Assembly: GCA_026399575.1 (NCBI GenBank)
Contig: JAPLQS010000077.1
Span: 1 to 33,434, forward strand
Origin: Nitrosospira sp.
Lineage (GTDB): Bacteria > Pseudomonadota > Gammaproteobacteria > Burkholderiales > Nitrosomonadaceae
Reading direction: 5' to 3'
DNA length: 33,434 nucleotides
The position numbers and the translations under genes are program-made. How positions within the stretch are numbered: position 1 is the stretch's first letter; each line of letters opens with the position of its first letter. Shown here piece by piece: positions 7,910-15,357 of the stretch. The notes under the pieces are model-generated. The model was given only the letters and a program-made list of their open reading frames with translations. It was not told the DNA's origin and made no database searches.

Positions 7910-7955
7910 GACATTGTCGGCTTCTATAACAATGTCCGATCGCATTCGACATTGT
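7910..7955. promoter_or_regulatory. Three octamers spaced exactly 19 bp, alternating orientation
   Basis: GACATTGT at 7910-7917, its reverse complement ACAATGTC at 7929-7936, and GACATTGT again at 7948-7955. Start-to-start spacing is 19 bp both times, close to two helical turns, as for an array of dimer or multimer binding sites. No regulator is identified. Confidence 0.45.
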
Positions 7956-8165
7956 GCTCTCTGCCACACACCGTCTATGAACGAAAAATGGCGGCAATAA
8001 CGCTTATCTCGGTGTCTGTAATTTCTTGACCACTGCAGTTTGGACTATTGCAATCTGCCTCACCACTTGTTTTCGATACTGAAAATAATACGAAGAGATC
8101 GTGTTTTCGAACCATCGCGAAGCATTAACTGACATATTTTTTCATTATGCTCTCACTAAAGCGCA

Positions 8166-8226
8166 CGGCCCCGACCTGTTGTGATGAGTCGGGGCCGGAA
8201 AATCCAGCATTGATACTCCCGGGGAG
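8166..8226 (+). promoter_or_regulatory. 5' leader hairpins before the FxDxF PEP-CTERM gene
   Basis: CGGCCCCGAC (8166-8175) pairs perfectly with GTCGGGGCCG (8188-8197) around a 12-base loop. A second small dyad, CTCCC-G-GGGAG (8216-8226), includes the Shine-Dalgarno GGGGAG itself. No T-run follows the large stem. If transcribed, the leader could control translation of the gene at 8233. Confidence 0.45.
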
Positions 8227-8232
8227 TCACCC

Positions 8233-8826
8233 ATGAAGACATTTGTTAAAAACATCATGTTAGTCGTCGTTTTTTGCATTTCCAGCGTGAGCGCTTTCGC
8301 TGACACCATTACCAACCTTAGTGTTGGGATTTTGCCAACTTCGCTAACGTACGGCAACTCATTCGCCAGCGCATCTTCGGGTTCTACATTTTGGGATGAT
8401 TTTATCTTTACGATTCCCGATGGTTCTGCGAACTCGGTCACTTCGTCAATAAACTTGGGCACTATATTGGGCCTCACTGACCTTAGAGCTCGTCTATACA
8501 CTGGTAGCACGCATGAGACTGGCCCAGTTGCCCCTGGTACGCTTATGCAGGCATGGGGGACTACTGTTAACTACAGCCCGACAGTATCTGCAACAACTGT
8601 GGTTTTAAATCCATTGACATTAGATGCCGGCACTTACACCCTTCAAATCAGGGGAGCAGTTGCTGGCTTATTTGGCGGCTCATATGCGGGAGTATTGAAT
8701 ATCGCGCCTCCACCCGAAGTATCGAATACTTCGCCCGTTCCCGAACCCGAAACTTACGCCATGTTCCTGGCAGGCCTTGGCCTGATGGGTTTCATCGCGC
8801 GTCGCAAGAAGAGCAGACAAGTCTGA
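8233..8826 (+). CDS. FxDxF-type PEP-CTERM surface protein
   Basis: 197 aa with Shine-Dalgarno GGGGAG seven bases before the ATG. The signal peptide is about 23 residues (ending SAFA). The early mature region contains TFWDDFIFTIPDG, which fits the FxDxF motif of a named PEP-CTERM family, and the later LDAGTYTLQIRGAVAGLFGGSYAGVLNI block agrees with that family's second half. The C-terminus is PVPEPETYAMFLAGLGLMGF with a basic tail. Surface location is inferred from the sorting signal; biochemical function is unknown. The leader carries strong inverted repeats and the 3' UTR is shared with the gene ending at 7837. Confidence 0.87.
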   Translation: MKTFVKNIMLVVVFCISSVSAFADTITNLSVGILPTSLTYGNSFASASSGSTFWDDFIFTIPDGSANSVTSSINLGTILGLTDLRARLYTGSTHETGPVAPGTLMQAWGTTVNYSPTVSATTVVLNPLTLDAGTYTLQIRGAVAGLFGGSYAGVLNIAPPPEVSNTSPVPEPETYAMFLAGLGLMGFIARRKKSRQV

Positions 8827-8853
8827 TAAAGGGTAGTCATTCTGGAAACACTG

Positions 8854-8878
8854 ACGGGGGCTTCGGCTCCCGTTTTTT
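8854..8878 (+). terminator. Terminator in shared PEP-CTERM 3' UTR, copy 2
   Basis: Hairpin ACGGGGGC-TTCG-GCTCCCGT (8854-8873) with a UUCG-type loop and a run of six T (8873-8878). Almost the same as copy 1, including the spacer after the stop codon. Confidence 0.88.
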
Positions 8879-8942
8879 ATTGTTGCGATTTACGCAAATG
8901 AATCTGTATGAACTGATTTCAGCTAGCCTGGCCAACCTGATT

Positions 8943-9266
8943 TTATTTTTTACTGTTCCTGTAATCGGAAACCATATTGCCGAACTGCTCGAAGGTTATC
9001 AGTTTCCGCTCCCCGTTAAAGTCGTATTCGATAGAATCTCCGTCATCGACTTCTTTTGGATCCAGATTCAACCCATCCAGATCCGAGTAAAAATGCGGCC
9101 ACAGTTCTATTGTGAATTCGTCTTTATGTTCGCGTGAAAGCGCTATATTTCCAATTATGCGGCTGATAGCCGTGCCATCGTCAGGAATCTCCTTTCGTGG
9201 CTTTTTCGCTCGTTTGCTCTGGGGTTGCCAGTAGGTAATTGCAATATTCGCTATCTGCTGAGCCAT
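8943..9266 (-). CDS. Small acidic hypothetical protein
   Basis: 107 aa, ATG at 9266, preceded on the minus strand by AGAGGTG as Shine-Dalgarno. No signal peptide or membrane segment. The N-terminal half has a basic patch (QPQSKRAKKPRKE); the C-terminal half is acidic (DLDGLNLDPKEVDDGDSIEYD). I do not recognise a family. It converges on the FxDxF gene and is the only minus-strand gene between 5183 and 10111, so it may be an insertion in the PEP-CTERM cluster. The opposing open frame 8880-9137 lacks a Shine-Dalgarno and is judged a shadow. Confidence 0.6.
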   Translation of the reverse strand: MAQQIANIAITYWQPQSKRAKKPRKEIPDDGTAISRIIGNIALSREHKDEFTIELWPHFYSDLDGLNLDPKEVDDGDSIEYDFNGERKLITFEQFGNMVSDYRNSKK

Positions 9267-9609
9267 CGAAGCACCTCTTTGATAAACAAAACTCAGAAAG
9301 ATTCAATCTGTATCTGTGATGCAGTTGCGCCACTCCACTGCAGCACTATCTAAACGTATAGACCTGGGAAAATAATTTCCGAGATATCCATCAAGCTAGT
9401 TTGCATACACAATGTTTCACCAATTCGAGCTTGATTCACCTTTTCCATAATCCAAAATGTTTTTTTAGATTGCTTCGGGGACATAGTGCAAAAATGAAGC
9501 TCCAGATAAGTATCTGGCCACCTCTTCTCCCACGCCGGTATGAAGAAACCCGGTCCGGCACACCGACTCTACTGCGACGGCTAGCGCTACGAGGTTGTGA
9601 TCAACGGCC
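9267..9609. other. Gene-free stretch, probable decayed sequence
   Basis: No intact gene. The plus-strand frame 9401-9724 lacks family features, has no good Shine-Dalgarno, and overlaps the PEP-CTERM tail in another frame. The last part may be the worn body of the gene whose tail lies at 9610-9708. Confidence 0.5.
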
Positions 9610-9708
9610 ATGCCCGTCTCCGAGCCAGAAACCTATGCCATGTTTCTGGCGGGTCTGGGCCTGCTGGGCTTTATGGCGCGTCGGCGGAAGAACGGTCAAG
9701 CCGGATGA
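9610..9708 (+). pseudogene. PEP-CTERM sorting-signal remnant without protein body
   Basis: In frame from ATG 9610: MPVSEPETYAMFLAGLGLLG, then FMARRRK and a short tail to TGA at 9706-9708. This is a complete PEP-CTERM tail with the first Pro of PEP changed to Ser. Going upstream in the same frame, a TGA stop appears at 9598-9600 and no signal peptide is found. The 3' UTR and terminator match those of the genes ending at 7837 and 8826. Best read as the surviving end of a degraded paralogue; a 32-residue peptide gene is possible but unlikely. Confidence 0.7.
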
Positions 9709-9732
9709 AGGTAGTTATTCTTGAAACACCAG

Positions 9733-9755
9733 CGGGGGCTTCGGCTCCCGTTTTT
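9733..9755 (+). terminator. Terminator in shared PEP-CTERM 3' UTR, copy 3
   Basis: Hairpin CGGGGGC-TTCG-GCTCCCG (9733-9750) followed by five T. The preceding 3' UTR is a diverged version of copies 1 and 2. Confidence 0.85.
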
Positions 9756-9801
9756 ATTGGTGCGGTGTGAGATAGCCTGTGTCCTGCACCAACACGTACT
9801 G

Positions 9802-9850
9802 CTGTAAAAGAATCTTCATAATACCTTCATTGGGACGTAATCTTTTACAG
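9802..9850. repeat. 10-bp inverted repeat upstream of small membrane peptide gene
   Basis: CTGTAAAAGA (9802-9811) and TCTTTTACAG (9841-9850) are exact reverse complements, 29 bp apart, 45 bp before the ATG at 9895. A pair of operator half-sites is more likely than a hairpin, given the long loop. Confidence 0.5.
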
Positions 9851-9894
9851 TCATCCTGAAGGCGCTCTAAATAATATTTCCAAGTGGAGTGACC

Positions 9895-10017
9895 ATGAAT
9901 AATCGGATGCGTAGATTCAGCCAGCACGAAGTATTATTGATTGTATTGGTAATGTTTCCGCCGCTACTGATATTGATCGCGGCCGGTTATGTTATTGGCA
10001 GAATAATTGCCGGATGA
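9895..10017 (+). CDS. Small single-pass membrane peptide
   Basis: 40 codons from ATG 9895 to TGA, with GGAG Shine-Dalgarno seven bases upstream. The peptide has a short basic N-terminus (MNNRMRRFSQ), then a hydrophobic helix (VLLIVLVMFPPLLILIAAGYVIG) and ends RIIAG. The amphipathic start plus one membrane segment is typical of bacterial small membrane proteins. No family recognised. Predicted from the Shine-Dalgarno and hydrophobicity alone. Confidence 0.5.
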   Translation: MNNRMRRFSQHEVLLIVLVMFPPLLILIAAGYVIGRIIAG

Positions 10018-10077
10018 GATGACGCGGCAACACGCATAGAGAGTTGCATTGTTGTGATTCATGAGGCTGAGTCACTA

Positions 10078-10106
10078 CTTGCAGCCTATAGCCTATAGGC
10101 TGCAAG
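10078..10106. repeat. 14-bp inverted repeat with one-base centre, downstream of ychF
   Basis: CTTGCAGCCTATAG (10078-10091) and CTATAGGCTGCAAG (10093-10106) are perfect reverse complements around a single C. It lies six bases past the ychF stop. No T-run follows on the minus strand, so it is not a standard terminator, though the transcript could fold into a 12-bp stem. Confidence 0.75.
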
Positions 10107-10111
10107 GCGGG

Positions 10112-11203
10112 TTAGACGTTAAAGCGGAAATGCATGACATCGCCATCCTTGACTACGTATTCCTTGCCTTCCAGCCGCATTTTCCCCGCTTCCTTCGCAC
10201 CCTGTTCGCCCTTGCAGGTGATGAAGTCGTCATAACTGATGACTTCGGCGCGGATGAAGCCTTTCTCGAAATCAGTGTGGATCACGGCGGCGGCCTGTGG
10301 CGCAGTGTCGCCTTTGTGGATGGTCCAGGCGCGAACTTCCTTCACCCCGGCAGTGAAGTAGGTTTGCAGTCCCAGCAATTGATAGGCGGCGCGGATCAGG
10401 CGGTTCAGTCCCGGTTCTTCCAGGCCGATGTCGGCGAGAAATATCTGTTTGTCTTCGTCGGACAGTTCAGCAATCTCAGATTCCAGTGCGGCGCAGATTG
10501 CTACTACCGGCGCGCCCTCTTGCGCCGCATATTCTTCCACACGCTTTAGCAGCGGATTGTTGCTGAAACCCTTCTCGTCGACGTTGGCCACGTAGATGGC
10601 CGGTTTGGCAGTCAGCAGGCAGAGCGGTTGCAGCAGGTGTTGCTGATCCTTGTCCAGTTGCAGGCTCCTGGCCGGCTTTCCCTGGTCGAGATGCGCCCGT
10701 ACTGTCTCCAGCAGCGCTACTAGTTTGATCGCATCCTTGTCACCGGATTTGGCCAGTTTGGTTTCGCGGTGCAGCGATTTCTCAACCGTTACCAGATCGG
10801 CCAGTGCCAGTTCGGTCTGTATCGTCTCGATGTCAGAGAGCGGGTCGACCTTGCCGGCGACGTGAACCACGTTGTCATCGGCGAAGCAGCGCACCATGTT
10901 GATGATGCCGTCGGTCTCGCGAATGGTGGCGAGGAATTTGTTGCCCAGCCCTTCTCCTTTGGATGCACCAGCCACCAGACCGGCGATGTCGACGAACTCG
11001 ACGATGGCAGGCTGCACTTTCTGTGGCTTGACGATTTCAGTAAGTCTGGACAGGCGCGGGTCAGGTACTTCGACAATGCCGACATTGGGCTCAATGGTGC
11101 AGAAAGGATAATTCTCCGCAGCGATACCTGCCTTGGTAAGCGCATTGAACAGGGTGGATTTGCCCACATTGGGCAGGCCGACGATACCGCATTTCAGGCT
11201 CAT
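10112..11203 (-). CDS. ychF: Redox-regulated ATPase YchF (Obg-like)
   Basis: 363 aa, the usual length. YchF is a P-loop NTPase of the Obg group that binds ribosomes and hydrolyses ATP. Visible motifs: Walker [10 protein letters not shown] (residues 9-17), the switch I region [16 protein letters not shown] of the G3 motif, and a C-terminal TGS-like domain ending FRFNV. The start at 11203 ([16 protein letters not shown]) is the family start. It follows pth by 60 bp on the same strand, the common betaproteobacterial order rplY-pth-ychF. Confidence 0.97.
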   Translation of the reverse strand: MSLKCGIVGLPNVGKSTLFNALTKAGIAAENYPFCTIEPNVGIVEVPDPRLSRLTEIVKPQKVQPAIVEFVDIAGLVAGASKGEGLGNKFLATIRETDGIINMVRCFADDNVVHVAGKVDPLSDIETIQTELALADLVTVEKSLHRETKLAKSGDKDAIKLVALLETVRAHLDQGKPARSLQLDKDQQHLLQPLCLLTAKPAIYVANVDEKGFSNNPLLKRVEEYAAQEGAPVVAICAALESEIAELSDEDKQIFLADIGLEEPGLNRLIRAAYQLLGLQTYFTAGVKEVRAWTIHKGDTAPQAAAVIHTDFEKGFIRAEVISYDDFITCKGEQGAKEAGKMRLEGKEYVVKDGDVMHFRFNV

Positions 11204-11263
11204 GGATTTATTGGATCATGAATGATGAAGTGTAAAAAGTGGGGGAATATCTTGCCATGCGTA

Positions 11264-11881
11264 TCATTTCTGCTCCGGCAAATTCGCTGGGGCACTCTGT
11301 GGGTGAATGACACGTGGGTTAGTGTGCAGCTTCAGCATCGCTGCCTGGCAGTTTCCCTGAGCGATCAGCGGCCAGATCTCGAGACTGCGGCAGATGGCTT
11401 CATTTATCAGCGTTGCCTCTTCCTTGCGTGGCGGCTGTAACACATAATCCGCGACGGCATTCTTGTCGCCGGGATGGCCGATGCCGATACGCAGCCGCCA
11501 GAAATCCCTGGAGGCGAGGTGGGCGGCGATATCCTTCAGGCCATTGTGACCACCCAGCCCGCCACCCAGTTTCAGTTTGGGTGTTCCGGGCGGCAAATCC
11601 AGATCATCGTGAATCACGAGCATCTGCTCAGGCGGAATTTTATAAAAACGGCATATCGCTGCCACAGCTTTACCGCTCACATTCATGTAGGTCTGAGGGT
11701 TGAGCAGCCACAGCTCGTCATCCCCCTGACCGATATGTGCGCACAGGCCATGAAATCGCGCCTCGGCCTTGAGCGTAACGTGCAGCTCCGCTGCCAGCCG
11801 GGATACCCACCATGCCCCGGCATTATGGCGGGTGGCGGTATATTCCTTGCCCGGATTACCAAGACCGACGATGAGTTTCAT
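11264..11881 (-). CDS. pth: Peptidyl-tRNA hydrolase
   Basis: 205 aa from ATG 11881; a GTG at 11893 adds four residues but the family starts MKLIVGLGNPG. Pth releases tRNA from peptidyl-tRNAs that drop off the ribosome. The catalytic His is His19 in TRHNAG, with supporting Asn in NPQTYMNVSG, the DDLDLPPG loop and GGLGGHNGLKDI. It lies after a terminator that follows rplY, so it may depend on read-through or an unseen promoter in the 89 bp between. Confidence 0.97.
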   Translation of the reverse strand: MKLIVGLGNPGKEYTATRHNAGAWWVSRLAAELHVTLKAEARFHGLCAHIGQGDDELWLLNPQTYMNVSGKAVAAICRFYKIPPEQMLVIHDDLDLPPGTPKLKLGGGLGGHNGLKDIAAHLASRDFWRLRIGIGHPGDKNAVADYVLQPPRKEEATLINEAICRSLEIWPLIAQGNCQAAMLKLHTNPRVIHPQSAPANLPEQK

Positions 11882-11911
11882 CAAACATGCCACAGCTGCA
11901 GATTGGCCATT

Positions 11912-11948
11912 AAAAAACCCGCCGGAACCAGGACGACTCTCCGGCGGG
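11912..11948 (-). terminator. Rho-independent terminator after rplY
   Basis: On the minus strand CCCGCCGGA (from 11948) pairs with TCCGGCGGG (to 11918) around a 13-base loop, followed by six T (11912-11917). Strong. Confidence 0.92.
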
Positions 11949-11970
11949 CTGTATCAAGAATTGACGGATA

Positions 11971-12660
11971 TTACTTTTTCTTCCCGCTGTCTTTCTTGTC
12001 AGCTTCTTTCACAGCGCTTTCTTTCTTCTGTACAGTCGTCGGAATGTCTGCGGCAGCTACTGTTGCGGCAGCGGCTTCCTCGGCAGCGACGGCACGCGGG
12101 ATGATGATCGTTGCCACAGGCAGATTCTCACCTCTGATCAGCGCAGGAATTTCCACGCCTTGCGGCAGACTCAGATCGCTCAGGTGCAGCGAACTGATGG
12201 AGGTCAGATTGCTCAGATCCACCGAGATGAATTCCGGCAGGTCTTTGGGCAAGCAGGAAACATCCAGCTCGGACAAAATATGACTGACGATACCGCCAGA
12301 GACTTTTACACCGGGGGCAATATCGGCATTGATGAAGTGCAGTGGCACTTTCATGTGTACCTTCTTGTTCGGGTCGACGCGCTGGAAGTCTATATGTTGT
12401 ACCTGTAATCTAAATGGATGCATCTGCAGGTCGCGCAATAAAACCTGTTCTTTCTTGCCATCCAGATCCAGCGAAAGGATGGAGGCGTGAAAGGCCTCCA
12501 GCTTGAGCTTGTGATACAGATTGTTGTGATCCAGTTCGATGGCTTGCGCCGGATTGTCACCGCCATAAATGATTCCCGGAACCTTGCCGGAACCACGCAG
12601 GCGGCGGCTCGCACCCTTGCCCTGCAACGTGCGCTTGCTTGCGCTGATTTCGATTTGCAT
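11971..12660 (-). CDS. rplY: 50S ribosomal protein L25 (Ctc/TL5 form)
   Basis: 229 aa. Binds 5S rRNA in the large subunit. The N-terminal L25 domain ([27 protein letters not shown]) is followed by the TL5-type C-terminal beta domain ([20 protein letters not shown]...[13 protein letters not shown]), and the protein ends in a lysine-rich, Ala/Glu-containing tail of about 40 residues. The long two-domain form is usual in betaproteobacteria. It lies downstream of prs, separated by a terminator at 12707-12730. Confidence 0.97.
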   Translation of the reverse strand: MQIEISASKRTLQGKGASRRLRGSGKVPGIIYGGDNPAQAIELDHNNLYHKLKLEAFHASILSLDLDGKKEQVLLRDLQMHPFRLQVQHIDFQRVDPNKKVHMKVPLHFINADIAPGVKVSGGIVSHILSELDVSCLPKDLPEFISVDLSNLTSISSLHLSDLSLPQGVEIPALIRGENLPVATIIIPRAVAAEEAAAATVAAADIPTTVQKKESAVKEADKKDSGKKK

Positions 12661-12706
12661 TTTACTTCTCCAAAATAAGGATCATCCGCGACCAGATGAT
12701 CCGATT

Positions 12707-12730
12707 AAAAAAAGGCGCATAACACGCCTT
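12707..12730 (-). terminator. Rho-independent terminator after prs
   Basis: On the minus strand AAGGCG (from 12730) pairs with CGCCTT (to 12712) around a 7-base loop and runs into a T tract (12707-12713). It begins three bases after the prs stop. Confidence 0.85.
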
Positions 12731-12732
12731 GA

Positions 12733-13683
12733 CTACTCCATGAATAATGAGCTTACTGAATCTTCGTTGCTGATGCGCAATACTGTTTCTGCCAGCAGAC
12801 TGGCCACGCTCAACTGATAAATGCGGTTACAGGCTTTGGCGTCCGCACGCAGCGGAATGGTATCAGTGACTACCAGTTTGTCCAGCGCGGAATTTTCAAC
12901 CCGCTCTACTGCATTGCCTGATAGGACTGCATGAGTGCAATAAGCCATTACACTTTCAGCACCTTGTTCTTTCAAGGCCCTGGCCGCTTCGCACAAAGTA
13001 TTGGCGGTATCGACCATGTCATCCATGATGACGCAAGTACGGCCCTTGACCTCGCCGATGATGTTCATTACTTTGGCCACATTGGGCTTGGGGCGCCGCT
13101 TATCGATGATTGCCAGATCGCATTCCAGGCGTTTTGCCATTTGCCTTGCCCGCACCACACCCCCCACATCGGGTGAAACCACCACCAGATTCTGGTAATT
13201 GCTTTTCCATAGATCACCCAGCAGTATCGGCATACTGTAGATGTTGTCCACGGGAATGTCGAAAAATCCCTGGATCTGATCTGCGTGCAAATCCATTGTC
13301 AGCAGCCGGTCTATGCCGACCGTGGTCAGCATATTGGCTACCACCTTGGCGGTGATCGGCACCCGTGCCGACCGTGGCCTTCTGTCCTGGCGGGCATAAC
13401 CGAAATAAGGTATCGCTGCGGTGACGCGTCCGGCAGAAGCGCGCTTCAGTGCATCCACCAGCACCAGCAATTCCATCAGAGTGTCATTGGTGGGCACGCA
13501 GGTGGATTGCAACACGAATACGTCCTTGCCGCGTACATTCTCAAGAATTTCAACCATTATTTCGCCATCGCTGAAACGGCCCACGGTCGCGCGTCCAAGA
13601 TGGATGTTGAGATGCCGCACCACGTCCTGCGCCAGCTTGGGATTGGCGTTGCCGGTGAAAACCATCAGGCTATCGTAGGCCAT
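12733..13683 (-). CDS. prs: Ribose-phosphate pyrophosphokinase
   Basis: 316 aa, typical length. Makes 5-phosphoribosyl-1-diphosphate from ribose-5-phosphate and ATP for nucleotide, His and Trp synthesis. Visible motifs: [18 protein letters not shown] (ATP loop), the metal-binding [25 protein letters not shown], and the PRPP-binding [13 protein letters not shown]. It stands in the classical order ispE-tRNA-Gln-prs-rplY, about 96 bp after the tRNA gene. Confidence 0.98.
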   Translation of the reverse strand: MAYDSLMVFTGNANPKLAQDVVRHLNIHLGRATVGRFSDGEIMVEILENVRGKDVFVLQSTCVPTNDTLMELLVLVDALKRASAGRVTAAIPYFGYARQDRRPRSARVPITAKVVANMLTTVGIDRLLTMDLHADQIQGFFDIPVDNIYSMPILLGDLWKSNYQNLVVVSPDVGGVVRARQMAKRLECDLAIIDKRRPKPNVAKVMNIIGEVKGRTCVIMDDMVDTANTLCEAARALKEQGAESVMAYCTHAVLSGNAVERVENSALDKLVVTDTIPLRADAKACNRIYQLSVASLLAETVLRISNEDSVSSLFME

Positions 13684-13779
13684 GGCTAGAGATAGAGGCT
13701 AAAGATTTGGATAAAGGACACAGGTTACTCCTGGTGAAGCTGGATCGGCCAAATGATCTTGGTCTTCAATGCCTAAAAA

Positions 13780-13854
13780 TGGCTGGGGAGGTAGGGATCG
13801 AACCTACGAATGCCGGAATCAAAATCCGGTGCCTTACCACTTGGCGACTCCCCA
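13780..13854 (-). tRNA. tRNA-Gln (anticodon TTG)
   Basis: 75 bases on the minus strand, with CCA encoded. The acceptor arms TGGGGAG and CTCCCCA pair, the anticodon arm is CCGGA-TTTTGAT-TCCGG with TTG in the centre, and the T-arm is GTAGG-TTCGATC-CCTAC. It lies between ispE and prs, its usual place in this lineage. Confidence 0.95.
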
Positions 13855-13857
13855 AAA

Positions 13858-14706
13858 TTATTGTTCCGCAAAATCATGCATGGGATGGCGGCTCAGTCCC
13901 TGCGCCACAAAACCCTTCATGTCGCCCGGAAGTTGCGTCAAAGCCCTTTGTGCTTCCGCCTCGTTGGCGAACTCGGCAAACACACAAGCACCGGAACCCG
14001 TCATTGCCGCCATCGTAGTGCGGTCGAGCTGCCTGAGCCACTGCAGATGCCGCGCTACTTCAGGATATGCCCGGCATACCACCGGCTCCAGATCGTTATG
14101 TCCCTGCGCGACGGAAAAGGGCGGTATTTTGATGGGAATCGTGTTTCGTGTCAATTCGTTACTGGTAAAAACCTGCGCGGTTGGCACATGTGCCGGTGGT
14201 GTCAGAACCAGATACCAGGCTGGTGGCAGCATGATGGGCGTGAGTTTTTCACCTATGCCTTCGGCAAAGGCATTTTCACCAAAAATGAATACAGGCACAT
14301 CTGCCCCCAGCCGGAGCCCGAGCTCCATCAGCCGGCTCCTGTTCCAGTCCAGCCCCCACAAGCGGTTGAGCGCCAGTAATGTAGTGGCCGCATCGGAACT
14401 GCCGCCACCCAGTCCCCCACCCATCGGAATACGTTTCTCCAGGGAAATTTCCACCCCCATAGAAATACCGCTTTCCTGCTGCAACAATTTCGCAGCGCGG
14501 ATGCATAAATCGTTCTCTTCGGGTACGCCAGGAGTGGGAGTATGCAGTCTGATTGCACCATTTTCCTGCGGAGCAAAGCGCAGTTGATCAGAGAAATCGA
14601 GAAAACGAAAAACCGTTTGCAACAAGTGATAACCGTCGTCCCGGCGTCCCACCACATGCAGGAAAAGATTGAGTTTGGCAGGTGCGGGGCAAACAAGCAG
14701 GGTCAT
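13858..14706 (-). CDS. ispE: 4-diphosphocytidyl-2-C-methyl-D-erythritol kinase
   Basis: 282 aa. GHMP-family kinase phosphorylating the 2-hydroxyl of CDP-methylerythritol in the non-mevalonate isoprenoid pathway. N-terminal PAPAKLNLFLHVVGRRDDGYH carries the substrate-binding Lys11; the GHMP ATP loop PMGGGLGGGSSDAA starts at residue 95; the C-terminal GHMP motif TGSGACVFAEF is present. It follows lolB by 24 bp on the same strand and precedes tRNA-Gln by three bases, so the tRNA is probably processed from the same transcript. Confidence 0.97.
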   Translation of the reverse strand: MTLLVCPAPAKLNLFLHVVGRRDDGYHLLQTVFRFLDFSDQLRFAPQENGAIRLHTPTPGVPEENDLCIRAAKLLQQESGISMGVEISLEKRIPMGGGLGGGSSDAATTLLALNRLWGLDWNRSRLMELGLRLGADVPVFIFGENAFAEGIGEKLTPIMLPPAWYLVLTPPAHVPTAQVFTSNELTRNTIPIKIPPFSVAQGHNDLEPVVCRAYPEVARHLQWLRQLDRTTMAAMTGSGACVFAEFANEAEAQRALTQLPGDMKGFVAQGLSRHPMHDFAEQ

Positions 14707-14730
14707 CGGATTTGCATTTGTTGCAGTGGG

Positions 14731-15357
14731 TTAGTCGGTTTTCCACTGGTCAATTACCAGTTTTATTCGCAGTTCGCCCCGGTTGAGCACCAGTACTCTG
14801 GGGCGTGCAGTTTGTAGCTGTTCTGGCGGAAAGTAACTCGAGTAAGTAATTTCCCAGTCATCTTGCCGGATAGCTACGATCCGCCCATCGCTGCCCCAGT
14901 CCACCGTGGCTGCTGTCGTTGGCGAGTTCATGCTTTGCACCCAGTATTGCAAGCCCACAAGTGGCAGATGCCATCCCAATACCTGCTCAGTCAGACCTTC
15001 CACATCGGCGGCATAATAGACCTTCTGCTCCGAGGTGGTGAGGCGAATACCTTCAGGGTTACGCTGAATCTGCGCCACCGCCTGCCCCAGTGGGGACAAC
15101 AGCAGAATCTGGTCGCCCGTATCGGTATGCTGCCAGTGGATTCCACCAGAGAAACCCTGTTTCTCATCTTTTACCGAAACTCTGCCGATCAGTCCGAAAT
15201 TCTCGGCCCCCCCACCCTCCGTGCCTGCTACAGGTTCGATTGTAACGGTGCTGACAACAGTGGTTCTGGCACTGAGCGCAACGCACCCAACCAGAAAGGG
15301 GAGTACAAAAAGAATCAACCCCCAGCGTGGAAAGCTGAAACGCTTATAACCCGCCAC
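14731..15357 (-). CDS. lolB: Outer-membrane lipoprotein LolB
   Basis: 208 aa. LolB accepts lipoproteins from LolA and inserts them into the outer membrane. The start is GTG at 15357, overlapping the TAG stop of the upstream TPR gene (TAGTG), which implies coupled translation. The signal ends in the lipobox FLVGC (Cys25). The mature part shows LolB features: FGLIGRVSVKDEKQGFSGGIHWQH, LLLSPLGQAVAQI and LPLVGLQYWVQ. The downstream neighbour is ispE. Confidence 0.93.
   Translation of the reverse strand: MAGYKRFSFPRWGLILFVLPFLVGCVALSARTTVVSTVTIEPVAGTEGGGAENFGLIGRVSVKDEKQGFSGGIHWQHTDTGDQILLLSPLGQAVAQIQRNPEGIRLTTSEQKVYYAADVEGLTEQVLGWHLPLVGLQYWVQSMNSPTTAATVDWGSDGRIVAIRQDDWEITYSSYFPPEQLQTARPRVLVLNRGELRIKLVIDQWKTD

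Larger units (their letters stand above)
7891..8232. other. Intergenic region between two PEP-CTERM genes
   Basis: No gene seen. It contains three evenly spaced octamers (7910-7955) and a strong inverted repeat close to the next gene (8166-8197). The part from about 8080 to 8160 is AT-rich and may hold the promoter, but no convincing -35/-10 pair stands out. Confidence 0.5.

Noticed and set aside
8880-9137. Plus-strand open frame starting at the terminator of the FxDxF gene
   Set aside because: Antisense to the better supported 8943-9266 gene and lacks a ribosome site.
10061-10549. Plus-strand open frame antisense to ychF
   Set aside because: Shadow of a certain gene.
11474-12283. 269-residue plus-strand open frame
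   Set aside because: Runs antisense across pth, a terminator and rplY; shadow only.
13769-14587. 272-residue plus-strand open frame
   Set aside because: Crosses the tRNA-Gln gene and is antisense to ispE.
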